Source of the DNA: Cochliopodium minus
Lineage: Eukaryota > Discosea > Himatismenida > Cochliopodiidae
Assembly (NCBI GenBank): GCA_024220525.1
Contig: JAMYWO010000037.1
Span: 143,603-207,602 of the forward strand
Reading direction: 5' to 3'
Length of the DNA: 64,000 nt
The notes beneath the pieces were generated by a model. That model did not search any database. It was not told where the DNA came from and saw nothing but the letters and a program-made list of their open reading frames with translations. Made by a program: the position numbers and the translations under genes. Shown here one piece after another: positions 1 through 10,726 of this stretch. Position 1 is the first letter of the stretch. The number at the start of each line of letters is the position of its first letter.

Positions 1-160
1 TATTTTTATTTTTATTTTTTATTTTTTATTTTTTATTTTTTATTTTTTATTTTTTATTTTTTATTTTTTATTTTTTAATTCAGTTATTTTTTATCTTTTA
101 TTTTTTATTTTTTGTTTTTTGTTCTTTATTTTTATTTTGTTTTATTTTTATTTATTTTTT
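1..160. repeat. T-rich simple repeat, (ATTTTTT)n
   Basis: The window opens with about ten units of a 7-bp ATTTTTT-like repeat that decay into irregular T-rich sequence. No coding potential is visible. Confidence 0.9.
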
Positions 161-333
161 AACCATTTTAAATTTCTTTATTGTCACTTTTTTTTTATTA
201 ATTTTTAAAACATAAGGGTTACAGTTTTCCTGATGACCAAAATTTTTGCTACTATTTTTATTTGGGCATACAAAGCAAAATTCTAGATAACGAGCACCAA
301 CATAACAAATTTTTTTACTTCGGCAAAAGAAAC

Positions 334-936
334 ATGAGCACTTTGCAAGAGTTTTCTCCTTTAGAAGATTCCCAAGAAACCCCAACAGAGTGGGAAACCG
401 TTCCTTTATTCGAAAACTGTTCTTTAGCTGAGAAAATGATGGAAGAAGAATACGATAAACACAAGGGTCTTGTTTATTGGAACACAACGAATAATTTGAA
501 GGAAGTTGTTTATAATCTCCCTTATTTGGCCATCCAAGATCTTTTCTCTGACAATGTGGACATTGATCATCAAAAACCTCTCAAAATGTTGACTTTGGTT
601 GTGCATCAATACAAAAACTCCAAATCCTCTTCTGATTTAATTTATTTTTTACCTTCTTTTTTGGCTAGTGAAAGTGATAAGTTGAAAGATCTTCATAAAG
701 ATTGTTTTCAAAAATATTTCATTGTAGCTTCCAAAGCAGATCCTCTCTTCTTTCAATTCTCCTCACTCCAAACCCAAAAAAAAACTTCTGATTTGTACAA
801 GAAGATGTCTTCTCTCAAAAAAGACTTCAAAAACTTTTTTTACATGTTGATGAAAGTTGATCCTCTTCCCTCCACTATCTTCATTTTTCTTTCAAAATTG
901 ACCGAAAATCAATTGGAATGGATTTTAAACTATTAA
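334..936 (+). CDS. Hypothetical protein, 200 aa
   Basis: Single open frame starting at the first in-frame ATG (334). The frame is open further upstream but only from a TTG, so a spliced 5' exon cannot be excluded. The N terminus is acidic, with many Glu, Thr and Pro around residues 5-35. The rest is a predicted helical, Lys/Phe/Leu-rich segment, with motifs such as DLFSDNVDIDHQKPLK in the first half and KLTENQLEWILNY at the end. No family was recognised. Only 33 bp separate it from the downstream F-box gene on the same strand. The non-repetitive, codon-like composition supports a real gene; the function is unknown. Confidence 0.6.
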   Translation: MSTLQEFSPLEDSQETPTEWETVPLFENCSLAEKMMEEEYDKHKGLVYWNTTNNLKEVVYNLPYLAIQDLFSDNVDIDHQKPLKMLTLVVHQYKNSKSSSDLIYFLPSFLASESDKLKDLHKDCFQKYFIVASKADPLFFQFSSLQTQKKTSDLYKKMSSLKKDFKNFFYMLMKVDPLPSTIFIFLSKLTENQLEWILNY

Positions 937-969
937 AAAAAAAAATTGAAAATTCAAATTGGGAAGATT

Positions 970-1401
970 ATGGATAATTTACCTATCTCATTATTCAATT
1001 ATCTTGGTGAATTTTTGGAATTGAGAGAAATTGGAGTTTTATCAAGATGTTGTCAGGCATTTTACAATAATATAAACAAAGATAAAATCTTTTATCACTT
1101 CTCAAGAAAGAATTTTCAAATACAAAAGTTGCCCAAAACATTTAAGACATGGATGCAATTTGTGAGAGATAAAATCGAAAATAGTTGTAGTAATTGTAAA
1201 TCTGTTGGATCTGTAATTTCAAATAAAATGGAAGGAAACTTCATATGCACTATGTGCGGTATTATAAAGTGTGAGAATTTATTGGAAACCAAAATGGATA
1301 ATTTTTATTCAATAACCTCATTTCCAAAGAAGAAAAAAAGAATTCCTGATAAAATCAAAAAGACATTTAACAATTCTGGAAAAAAACACAAATTAAAATA
1401 A
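970..1401 (+). CDS. Small F-box-like protein with zinc-ribbon cysteines (143 aa)
   Basis: The first in-frame ATG is at 970. Residues 1-45 fit an F-box: LPISLFNYLGEFL is followed by a conserved-looking LSRCCQAFYNN segment. F-box proteins usually recruit substrates to SCF (SKP1-cullin-F-box) ubiquitin ligases through SKP1. Residues ~77-106 hold two CxxC pairs (CSNC and CTMC, plus a nearby KC), a probable zinc ribbon. The C-terminal ~30 residues are very basic (Lys-rich), possibly a nuclear localisation or nucleic-acid-binding tail. Family and substrate are unknown. The F-box call rests on pattern only and is moderately secure; the zinc-site call is clearer. Confidence 0.6.
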   Translation: MDNLPISLFNYLGEFLELREIGVLSRCCQAFYNNINKDKIFYHFSRKNFQIQKLPKTFKTWMQFVRDKIENSCSNCKSVGSVISNKMEGNFICTMCGIIKCENLLETKMDNFYSITSFPKKKKRIPDKIKKTFNNSGKKHKLK

Positions 1402-1561
1402 AAAGCAAATAAATACAAATTTTTTTTGACATTTTTCAATTTTTTTAAATTAAACAAAAATTTATATAAATTTAACAAAGAAAACAGAATAGATATAGAT
1501 ATAGATATAATAAGAAACAAAAAAAAAGAAAACTTTCATTTTTAAACTAAAAAAGGAAAAG

Positions 1562-3862
1562 CTAATTCTTGGAACGTTTGAACTCAACCTTGAGACGTTT
1601 GTTTCCAATTTGAAAGCCATTCATCCTATCAATAGCAGTTTGAGCAGAAGACTGAGAATCGTAACTGACAAAACCGAAACACTTACTCTTACCGGTGTTT
1701 CGATCGACAAAGATTTTGGCGCTGACAAGATTACCGTAAGGGGAGAAGTAGGAGGTAAGATCAGAGTCGGTGAAGTTCTGTGGTAAGTGAAAAACGAAGA
1801 GGTTAGTTCCGTCGTCGTATTGCTCGCTCCTACGTGAGTTTTTCCCGCTATAAAAAAAAAAGATAATTACCATAACTAAATTAAAATGAGTCACTCATTA
1901 AAAATATTGAGAAGTTAAAACTTTTCAAAATAAAACTGAAAAATAAACAAAGAATTTTTTTTTACCTGTTGTCATTGTCATAATTATTGTTACTGTTAAA
2001 GTTGCTATTGTAATTGCTATTGTTATTGTTATAATAGCTGTTGTTACTAGTTGAGTTGCTGTTGTAGCTGCTGTTAGAGTTGCTGTTAGAATTATTGTTA
2101 TAATTGTTGTTTATGTTGCTGTTAATGTTGTTGTTGATGAGGGAATCGAGAGGGTTGAGACCAGTGTTGCCCTGATTGAGGAAGGGTTCCAACTGGCTAA
2201 GCAAGGCGTTGTTGTCGAAAGAGATTGGTTGAGGAGGGAACTGTTGTTGTTGTAGTTGTTGTTGCTGTTGAAGTTGTAGTTGTTGTTGTTGCTGGATTTG
2301 CATCTGACTGAGCAGCAAAAGAGGGTTGACGACGTTAGGGTTTTGCTGACCCAGAAGGTTCTGGATCAAAAGAGAAGACAAAGGATCCTGTGTAGGAAAG
2401 GCAAAGTTACCCAAAGCGTTGCCAAGAGGTTGATTGAAAGGAATGTTATTGCTCGTATTGCTGTTCATATTAGTGTTGCTGCTACTGTTATTGCTACTGT
2501 AGCTGCTGTTTCCATAATTGCTGCTGCTTTTATTGTTGTTGTTGTAATTATTATTGTTATAGTTGCTGTTGCTGTTGCTATTGCTGTTGTTGTTGTTGTT
2601 GTAATTGTTGTTGTAGTTGCTGTTGTAGTTCTTGTTGCTTCTGTTGTTGTTGCTGTTGTCGTTTCTCTCCCTCTTCCTCTTCTTATCTTCGAGCGTGTCC
2701 GCATACTTCACAACGAGACTATCAGAAGTCTTCAACATTTAAATGAAAAAAAAATGAGTAAAAAAGTGAAGATACAATTAAAAAAAAGAAAGATTAAAAA
2801 AATTTAAAATAAATTAAATAAAAGGGAATGATTTTTGAATTTATTACAAATATTTTGGGCTTGTTATCGAATAAACTTATCGCTTGGTTAGATTGCTCTG
2901 TAGTGGCATACTGGATGAAAGCGCAACCCTTGCTCTTGCCATCGTTCTTCAGGATGCTCAATTCCAAAATTTCTCCTGCAGCAGAGAAGACCCTCTTGAG
3001 ATCTTCCTCGGTAGTGGACTTGCCTATTCTGCCCACAAAGATTTTGTTGGGGGCAGATCCACCACTTCTATCGTTTCTTCTATTTTGACTGTTATCTTAA
3101 AGGAGAAAATAAGAAAGATAAAATAATAATTGATAAAAATAATGTCAGAATATAGATAAATTAACAATTATTCTTAGTTTGATAATATTTTTTAAATTTA
3201 CCTCTTTTTGAATCTTCCCCATTCGCAACGTTAATTCTGAGAGGATTTCTGGAATCAGAGAATACCTTCTTGCCATTGAAATTCTTGATGAGCAAATCGC
3301 CAGATTCCTTCTTCTCGAAGACGATGAATGCACATCCCCTGTGTTCGCCTGTCTTCTTGTCCCTTTGGATCTTGAGATCATAAATCTTGCCGCACTCGGA
3401 GAACAATGGGATGAGATCAAATTCATTCTTTCTTTTGGAGACTTGTCCAATGAACATCCTTAATGAATTCGGTTCCTTTGTGTTTGTTAATTTGTCTTTG
3501 AATTCTTGATATTTTGGATTTGAGAATAATGGACCTCCTGATTCTCCTTGGTTATTATTATCATCCTCTTGTTGATCATTCTCATTGTCATTATCTCCTT
3601 GTCGAGAATTATTATTTGTGTTTATGTTGTTATTATTATTTGTATTGGATTCATTATTGGAAGACAATTCATTATTTGGCTTAGTATCTATATAAAACAA
3701 ATCCCCATCATTTTTTTTCTCATTATTAAATTCCTCAATTTTATTTTGTGCTTCATCTGAAGAAGTATTATCTTCTTCTTCGATATTGCTCCTTTCAATT
3801 TCCCCTTCCTCTTCTGTTTCATTTTCTTTCTCATCAAAATTTTTCTTTTCTTGATCGGACAT
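1562..3862 (-). CDS. celf: CELF/Bruno-like RNA-binding protein, three RRMs (652 aa)
   Basis: Four coding exons: 3862-3202, 3095-2848, 2729-1966 and 1847-1562. All junctions are GT-AG and in frame. An acidic, Asn-rich N terminus (1-130) precedes RRM1 (~134-214; RNP2 MFIGQV, RNP1 RGCAFIVF). RRM2 (~238-315; [18 protein letters not shown]) ends in the CELF-typical LVVKYADT. A long linker of poly-Asn/Ser and poly-Gln follows (~320-555). RRM3 (~570-652; [16 protein letters not shown]) ends in [20 protein letters not shown], matching the end of animal CELF proteins. CELF proteins bind U/G-rich RNA and control splicing, translation and decay. The split between RRM1-2 and RRM3 by a low-complexity linker is normal for the family. 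Confidence 0.92.
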
Positions 3863-4345
3863 TTTTCAAATACTTACAGAGAAGAATATATATAACAATA
3901 AATTAGCAAGAATAATTGGATAAAAATATAGTGGTGAATTATTATTACGTATGTGTTAAAAAATATAAAAAAAATATAAATATTATTATAGAGAATAATT
4001 TCAAAAAAGTAATATGTGAGTTCAGAACAAATTGTTACCAAAATATTAAAGATAGATATTAAATTTGAATAGAATGGTTAAGAATTTGACTAAAAATGAA
4101 GGAATTCCTCAAAAGTTTAATTTCTATTTTTTTTTTATATATTTTTTAACTTAAATTTTCTTATTTAAACCAATTTATACACATAAAAAAATTAATAAAG
4201 AAATCCACCAATATGGATCAATATCTCACGTATAAGATATGTTTTTTATTTTGGGATTTTAATTTTTCTCTTTTCAAATATTTTTAAAAATAATAAAAAT
4301 ATTAATTAAAATTAAAAAAAATTAGATCAATATTATCAACAAGAA
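3863..4345. other. Intergenic region between divergent genes
   Basis: About 480 bp of AT-rich sequence with poly-A and poly-T tracts lie between the CELF start (-) and the SCP-2 start (+). It must hold both promoters. No defined element or RNA gene was seen. Confidence 0.6.
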
Positions 4346-4845
4346 ATGTCTTACAACTCTGATGGTTAAATATTTTTTTTTTCATTCAATTATAATTTCT
4401 AATTCGAAATTTTCCCTTCCAAAAACAATAGCTATCTTCAAAGAATTAGGAAATCGCCTTAAAGATGATCCTTCTGTCATTAAAGGTAAAATTTAAAATC
4501 AAATAAACATTCATTAAAAAAAAAAATTTATTTGGTTGATAATTAAATTTTATATTATTTCCATTTGAAGATGTTAATGCAGTAATCTTTTGGAATATTT
4601 CCAATGGAAGCACCTCTAAAACTTGGACTGTAGATTTAAAAAATGGTCCAGGATTTGTAAAGGAGGGAGAACACGGTAAAGCTGATGTCACAATTAACAT
4701 TTCTGATAATGATTATGTTGATCTTGTTTCTGGTAAATTGAATCCTCAACAAGCATTTATGGGAGGAAAACTCAAACTCAAAGGAAATATGCAAATCGCA
4801 ATGAAATTGGACAAGGTCATTGGAAAGAAAAAAGCCAACCTCTAA
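4346..4845 (+). CDS. SCP-2 sterol/lipid carrier domain protein (115 aa)
   Basis: Three exons: 4346-4364, 4432-4485 and 4571-4845. They encode a stand-alone SCP-2 domain: FKELGNRLKDDP, then a central WTVDLKNGPG strand, ADVTINISDNDYVDLVSGK, and LNPQQAFMGGKLKLKGNM, the family hallmark. SCP-2 domains form a hydrophobic pocket that carries sterols or fatty acyl groups between membranes, usually in peroxisomes. The protein ends in KKKANL. KANL is the known non-canonical peroxisomal targeting signal of human catalase, so peroxisomal import is plausible. The short size, with no thiolase or dehydrogenase partner domain, matches simple SCP-2 proteins. Confidence 0.9.
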
Positions 4846-5282
4846 ATTATAACAATATTTTTCAATGATGATTAAAAAAATTAATTTTAACAATGTATTT
4901 CATATATATTATAAAGAATTCATATTTGTCATTTTTTTTCTTTTCAAAATAACATTATCTTTGTACTATTATCTATGTAAAGAAAAATAATTTGCATAAT
5001 TATGCGAATCACCATACACTGTATGTAATATCAATTGTATATTAGAAGTTATATCTCCAATATAGAGATGAATGATTTTTTTTATAGTGTTAAAAATATG
5101 TGTCTGGAGGTCCAGACACATATTAAAAAAGAAAAAAAAATTTCCCCTTATGTTGGTCGCAATTCAAAAATATACAAAAGAATTTGTTGTTAATTGAAAA
5201 AAAAAAAATATTTGTTGTACATTTTTTTAAAATAAAAATATAAAAAAAAGGTTGTATTAAAAAATATAAAATAGAAATAACA
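4846..5282. other. Intergenic region with palindromes
   Basis: About 440 bp between the SCP-2 and PSMB4 genes, both on the plus strand. It is AT-rich and contains a 12-bp palindrome (4994-5005, GCATAATTATGC) and a strong 30-bp inverted repeat (5095-5124), listed separately. No ORF or RNA gene is apparent. Confidence 0.6.
5095..5124. repeat. Perfect 14-bp inverted repeat, 2-nt loop
   Basis: The arms AATATGTGTCTGGA and TCCAGACACATATT are perfect reverse complements separated by GG. The arms are much more GC-rich than the surrounding sequence. It lies about 160 bp upstream of the PSMB4 start. It could be a palindromic protein-binding site, a 3'-end hairpin of the SCP-2 transcript, or a remnant of a mobile-element end. 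The sequence alone does not decide. Confidence 0.85.
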
Positions 5283-6402
5283 ATGTTTGCACCTCCTAAT
5301 TATATGGGTGAAATGTATAATCCTGGTGGACTTTATTCAAATACCACCCCAATCAATAATTTTGCACAATACAAACATGAAAACCAAAAAAAAGAAAAAG
5401 ATGAACATTCAAAAAAGAATAATGCATGTCCATTAATGCCAATTAAAAGGACAACGTAATTATAAATTCATTTGATAACAAAAATATTTTAAAAATTTAA
5501 CACTTTTATATATTTTCAGAGATCCAATTGTTACAGGTACTTCTGTTCTTGGAATCAAGTATAATGGTGGAGTAATGATTTGCGCAGATACCCTTGGTAA
5601 AGAAATATTAAGTGTATCATTAATTAATAAATAAGAATTAATATATTTCTTTAATTTGATACAATTTCATTCATGAATATTATTCCTATTTTAGGATCAT
5701 ATGGATCTCTTGCTAGATTCAAAAATGTTGAACGTATCCAAAAAGTAGGAAATTATACTTCAATTGGAGCAAGTGGAGAATATAGTGATTTTCAAACCTT
5801 GAAAGTACAATTAGACCAAATGATTGATAACGATTTTGACGAGGATGATGGTGTAGAGAAGACACCAAGAGAAATTTATAGTTATGTCAGCCAAGTCATG
5901 TACAACAGAAGAAATAACATGGATCCATACTACAATCAACTCGTTATTGGAGGATATCATGATGGAAAAGTAATTATTTCTTTTCTTTTTTTTTTACCAA
6001 AAAAAAATTTATGGATCCATCTCCCATTGATCGATTATGATCATATAAATATTCTTTATATTTTTTTTTAATTAGGAATTTTTGGGATATGTTGATTTGC
6101 AAGGATCTTCTTTTGAAGATACCACCATCGCTACCGGCTATGGTGCTTACATCGCTATCCCTCTCATGAGAAAGGCCTACAAGCCAAACTTGACCAGAGA
6201 TGAGGCTAAAAAGATTTTGGAAGATTCTTTCCGCGTTTTGTATTATCGTGATGCTCGTACCATCAACAAATTGCAAATCTGTGATATCACAAAAGATGGT
6301 GTCAATATTTCCCAGCCTTACTCTGTTAAGTCTAATTGGGCATATCTTGAACATCCTTCCAGAAAGAATCAAATCGTTTATGACCCTGAAATTTTGATTT
6401 AA
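5283..6402 (+). CDS. psmB4: 20S proteasome subunit beta type-4 (beta 7), 283 aa
   Basis: Four exons: 5283-5455, 5520-5596, 5695-5969 and 6076-6402. The non-catalytic beta7 subunit of the 20S core is cleaved from a propeptide; here the first ~60 residues are poorly conserved and end near the family's PIVTGTSVLG site. Matching PSMB4 motifs are GSYGSLARFKNVERI, IGASGEYSDFQTLK, MYNRRNNMDPYYNQLVIGGY, FLGYVDLQG, ATGYGAY and VLYYRDART. The protein is assembled into the beta ring and takes part in dimerising half-proteasomes. Length and order fit the family. Very confident. Confidence 0.96.
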
Positions 6403-6465
6403 TTTATTTCTTTTGAATTAATAAATAAAAGAATATGTTAACAAAAAAAATTTTCTTTTTAAAGT

Positions 6466-8352
6466 TTATTTTTTGTTTATCACTTCAAACACACTCATCT
6501 CTTTTTCATTCTCTTCTTTTCTTTCCCATATCATTTCTTCCTTTTCGCTTTTTAATTCATATTTCCAAATCGAACTTTTGATTTCTCCATTAAATGCTTC
6601 CAAAAGGCAAAAACCTTCTTTATATTCTCTTACTCTAAATAGTTGATTTCTTTGTAATTCTCTTTCTTCTATCAACGTCAAAGAATTATCTTTTTTGATA
6701 AATTTTTTAACATTCAAATGGTATTTTTTTCGATTTAAATGAGAACTTGCCAAACATAAAATTTGGCTTTCTAGGTCAAAAAATAAATCAAAGTTCTTTC
6801 CAATTTTTGATATATTTTCTTCTAGAGTAAGTTTTTGTAGAATATTCTGGGGAGTAAGAGAATAGAAATGGAGATTTTGTGTTTTTTGATCCAAAAAAAG
6901 CAATAATAAAGTTAGTTCATCTAAAAAACATGAACAAACAAAAATTAATCCAGAAAAACCTGAAACAAGTTTCAAAGAAGAAAAATAAGATTTTTTGTTG
7001 ATATAATCGTAAAAGTAGACATTTTTGAGGCAAACAATGGCGATGTACATCTCTGATAAAGTTATGAAAGAAGTGGAATCAGAATAATCAGTAAAGAAAT
7101 TATAATGAGCAAGAGAACTGTTCCAAAAGCGGGAATAAAAAAAGTGCTGCGTGTCGAGAAAAGACAAAGAGTAGACAAAATTTTCAACAGTGGAAGAGTT
7201 TTGATTAGCAGAAGAACGAAAAAGAAGGGATATTTTAGATTTCGGTTTGGAGGAGGAGTCCTCTTGATTAAAATCGAGATAATCCAAATACAAAGCACCA
7301 AAATGAGATTCATACAACAAAAGCTGATGAGAAGAATGAAACCCACGGAGATAAGTGAAAAAGGGAGGCACAAAAGAAGTCAAAAATTTGTTGGATTCAA
7401 AGCCATAAAAAAAGGGAGTAGAAGGATCCACAAAGAGTCCTTTAATCTCTCCATTCCTCTGAATGCAATATTGAAATCCATTGTAAACATTTGTAATACA
7501 AATTTGAGAAATCTCAACAGTATTATGTACGATCCAATGATCGTTATTCAACCAACAAAACAAAATGTTCGTTTCGGAGTTCTTGTTTTCGTTGAAGCTC
7601 TTATATCTTCCCCTCACTTTCCCCCATTTAGACTCTGCAATGTGGTAGATATGAATCGATCCATCCCAACAGCCCACTCCCAATTTTTCTCCGCTCAAAG
7701 AAAACTTGACACAAGTTATCCTCGTATCCAAAAAATCGAGCCACTTCACAGAAGAATTTTCTTTTTCTTTTTCATTTAGGATTTTTTCATTATCATTTTC
7801 TTTTTCAAAGATTTTGTTTGAAAGTAAAACTAGATGCCCACATGTCGACGCTGCTGCTGTATACTCCTTGGTGCTGTCCATTTGGCATATTTGGAATATT
7901 TTCGGTTGTCCGAACTCGACTTTTTCTCCTCTCATCTCTTTCTCTTTTATTTGATACTTTTCTATCCCTCTTATCCCTCCTACCAAAACAATTGGTTTAT
8001 CTGATCCTTTTATTATCGATATGCTTTTTGGTATCTGATATAAAGAGCATTCGATAAGTGTTTCATTGTTTGTGAACGATATCACTTTTATTTTATTTTC
8101 TGTTGCTATTATATATTTTCCAACGTCAAGCTTTGATGCTAGACATAGGTGATAGATATTATGTTTGATGCTATTTTTGAGATTATCCTTCTCTATATTC
8201 ATCAATCCATCGTTCGATATCACCATGATATATTCATCAGATAAAGATAATGAATTGGATAGGTGAGGAATGGGATGTATATCGATCTTATGAGATTCAG
8301 AATGTATATTGATTGCTATTTGGGAAGATATATTTTTATGGTTCTCAATCAT
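6466..8352 (-). CDS. WD40-like beta-propeller protein (628 aa), unknown role
   Basis: Single-exon gene from the ATG at 8352. The sequence has spaced hydrophobic strand patterns typical of beta-propellers. The clearest is TRITCVKFSLSGEKLGVGCW followed by DGSIHIYHI (around residue 215). Other strand-like stretches are DEYIMVISNDGLM and GKYIIATENKIKVISF. The second half has low similarity to consensus WD repeats but keeps strand-rich character to the end, which is acidic and Lys-rich (last ~40 residues). No catalytic motif, signal peptide or membrane segment was seen. A second propeller is likely in the C-terminal half. The specific family was not recognised; scaffold function is an inference from the fold. 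Confidence 0.7.
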   Translation of the reverse strand: MIENHKNISSQIAINIHSESHKIDIHPIPHLSNSLSLSDEYIMVISNDGLMNIEKDNLKNSIKHNIYHLCLASKLDVGKYIIATENKIKVISFTNNETLIECSLYQIPKSISIIKGSDKPIVLVGGIRGIEKYQIKEKEMRGEKVEFGQPKIFQICQMDSTKEYTAAASTCGHLVLLSNKIFEKENDNEKILNEKEKENSSVKWLDFLDTRITCVKFSLSGEKLGVGCWDGSIHIYHIAESKWGKVRGRYKSFNENKNSETNILFCWLNNDHWIVHNTVEISQICITNVYNGFQYCIQRNGEIKGLFVDPSTPFFYGFESNKFLTSFVPPFFTYLRGFHSSHQLLLYESHFGALYLDYLDFNQEDSSSKPKSKISLLFRSSANQNSSTVENFVYSLSFLDTQHFFYSRFWNSSLAHYNFFTDYSDSTSFITLSEMYIAIVCLKNVYFYDYINKKSYFSSLKLVSGFSGLIFVCSCFLDELTLLLLFLDQKTQNLHFYSLTPQNILQKLTLEENISKIGKNFDLFFDLESQILCLASSHLNRKKYHLNVKKFIKKDNSLTLIEERELQRNQLFRVREYKEGFCLLEAFNGEIKSSIWKYELKSEKEEMIWERKEENEKEMSVFEVINKK

Positions 8353-8488
8353 CTTTGCTCCTTTTTTTTTTTAAAGCCAAATTTAAAGATAATTAAAAAA
8401 AATCATATTGAAACAGTTCCAATAAAAAACGTCAATAAAAATCAAGGATATAGCCTCATTTTTCAAATAAAGTTACTTATAATAATCA

Positions 8489-10657
8489 ATGGAAGAGCAA
8501 AAAAATGAAATCAAAGATGTAAAACATTATCTCAAAGAAAGCCAGAAGAATATCATCAAAGATCTGAGATCACTCATCCAAATCGCTGATGTTAAAAATG
8601 GATACATCCAAACCAAAATCATAAGTGGTCGTGAATTACTCGATAAATTAGAGAAATTAAGAGAAAAAGCAAAAGTTAATTCATGGTATACTCTTGAAGC
8701 TAAAATCAAGAGATCGATTGTCAACATTTGTGGTGATTATATAAAATTATTTTGAACGTAATATTTTATTTTCCTCCTCGCATTTTCAAATAGGAAAATT
8801 TGAAGCTGATCTCAGAAATTCCAATGTATTCTTGTAAACAGCTCAATTTAAAATTCACATATTTATAGGGATATAATATTTATATTTTAAAAATCAATTC
8901 ACCTTTGAACCCTATTCAATTTAAATTCATCCTTTCAAATTTTTGTATATATTATATTACACAAATTCATTCTAATATTATAATGATTATAATCTCAAAC
9001 ACTATCGTATACAACAACTGTTAATTCTTATTAAAAATTAATCATATTTGCGCTGAAAATAGGATTAAATTTGCGATTTGATTTTCTTAATCGCAAAAAC
9101 ATATATATGTTTGTAAAAATTGGATCAACAAAACAACCAAAATATTCATGTCAGAATATAACTGAGACATATAATTTGCATCGATATCAACATAAATAGT
9201 CGATATCAATCATTTTTACTAACAAATTTAAAATAAAATAGACCTGATTTGGGAGGATATGATTTTCCAGAATTCAAATATTCAAGAAGTGAGATAGAAC
9301 TAGGAGAGATAGTAAAGGAATGGGTCAAAAACAATCCATCAGGGGAGATAATTAACGACAACAAGAAATCTCCTTTTGTGCCCAGAAACAACGAGACGAA
9401 CGAAGAAAAGGAGAGGAGAAAGGAGGAGTCTGAGAGGAGGGATTTGGAGGAAGAAACAAAGTTGGGGATAAAGAGAGTGGATGTAGAAGTCGATTTTAGA
9501 AATTGGGGTGTGTTGAACAAAAAATATATTCTTGGTAAAGAAAAAAAAAAATTAAAAAAAAAATTTGTTTTTGTTTAATGAAGATAAATGTATTGAAGTT
9601 ATTATAAAAATTTCAAAAGCTTTATTCTTTTAAATTATCTAAAAAAATTTAAATTTTTTTTTAACTTTTTTTATTTATAACTGAAGCACATTTGGACAAT
9701 CCCAATGAAAACATCAGGGAAAGAGTAGGGATCATAATAACAAAAATTTTGAACTCGATTTTGGTTTTAGGGAGAACTTTCGGGATAAGATTCATTTTTA
9801 AAGAGATCAACCTCTCTAACACTGAAGCTTCCATGAGATCTATCTTCAACGGAGAAGACTGGAACGGAAGAATAATGTACAGAGAAAGAGAAATAGTCAT
9901 GCTGAATCTGTCCAACACACGTACTACTCCAAAGTCGCTTCAAAACCTTTCCAAGGCCATTCGCCTTGAATATTTATTCGTCGACAGATGTAACATGAAC
10001 GAGTCTAACAACAAAGAAAACACTGTGGATATTTTCGAATCTGATGTCCAGAAAGTTCCTGGCCTCAAGGTTTTGAGTTTAGTGGACACTAGCAAGCAGC
10101 TCAGTCCTAATTGGTTGAGCCGTGTCGAGGAAGTTTGTCCTAACCTGCATCTCATCTACTTCAACAAAACTCCCAAGGAGAAAGTTGTTGGTTGGGTCGA
10201 CAACGTTTTGATGAAATCCATGATCAACCCCACTTTGCTTGAATGTGGCCACATCATTGACGCCGAAACCCTCAAAAAGCTCGAGAAGAAGGAATGTGTC
10301 AACTGCCGTAAGCCCATCAAAGAGAGTCTGTCCATTTCCAACTTTACCATTGAACTTACTAAAGTAAATGAACAGTGGAACTCTCAAGTCGTGGATATCA
10401 CAAGACAGCCTCTTGATCAATCCACTTTGTACCATAAATGTGGCGAGTTTTTTAATTTGTCTTCTATTACTTTATTGTATGGCATTAATGTGAGTAACAC
10501 CAAGGATGCTAGGGAAAAACTCTTTGGCAAGTCTTGCCCTAGATGTTTTCGTCCTTTCAACCATCTTTTTATTTGTTATCCTCACTCCATCATTGATTTT
10601 GAACAGCAGTTCGAAAATTTGACCACTCTCAACAACTACAAATTTGATATTAACTAA
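8489..10657 (+). CDS. LRR protein with RING/U-box-like Cys/His cluster (515 aa)
   Basis: Model: 8489-8732, 8794-8833, 9242-9534 and 9687-10657, all in frame. The N-terminal ~95 residues are helical and charged. A Lys/Glu/Asn-rich linker follows, then LRR-like units (IVMLNLSNTR, LEYLFVDRCNM, LKVLSLVDTS). Around residue 380 is NPTLLECGHIIDAETLKKLE with KECVNCRKPI, resembling a RING or U-box E3 fold (CxH then CxxC). A second CPRC/FNHLFICYPH cluster lies near the end. A ubiquitin-ligase role is inferred. The first two exons are the weaker part: exon 1 could be a separate 88-aa ORF ending at 8755. The join is favoured because the third exon has no ATG and the phases match through the good gtaaac donor. 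Confidence 0.65.
9070..9097. repeat. 9-bp inverted repeat inside a long intron
   Basis: TTTGCGATT and AATCGCAAA are separated by 10 nt. This is a possible hairpin within the 408-nt intron (8834-9241) of the LRR/RING-like gene. The intron otherwise holds AT-rich sequence and a direct repeat of TCGATATCAA at about 9181 and 9200. No RNA gene was recognised. Confidence 0.6.
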
Positions 10658-10726
10658 AGTATTAAATAATATATTTTTAGTCAATTTTTTTATCTTCTCT
10701 TTTAATCTTATTTTTAAACTGTATGG

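Noticed and set aside
262-333. N-terminal extension of the first gene from position 262
   Set aside because: The frame opens with TTG, not ATG; no acceptor-supported upstream exon was found.
2280-2807. Plus-strand ORF rich in Val, Ala and Ile
   Set aside because: Antisense shadow of the poly-Asn/Gln linker of the CELF gene; (GTT)n reads as poly-Val.
7105-7779. Plus-strand 224-codon ORF
   Set aside because: Shadow antisense to the WD40-like gene, which has the better composition and a full-length frame.
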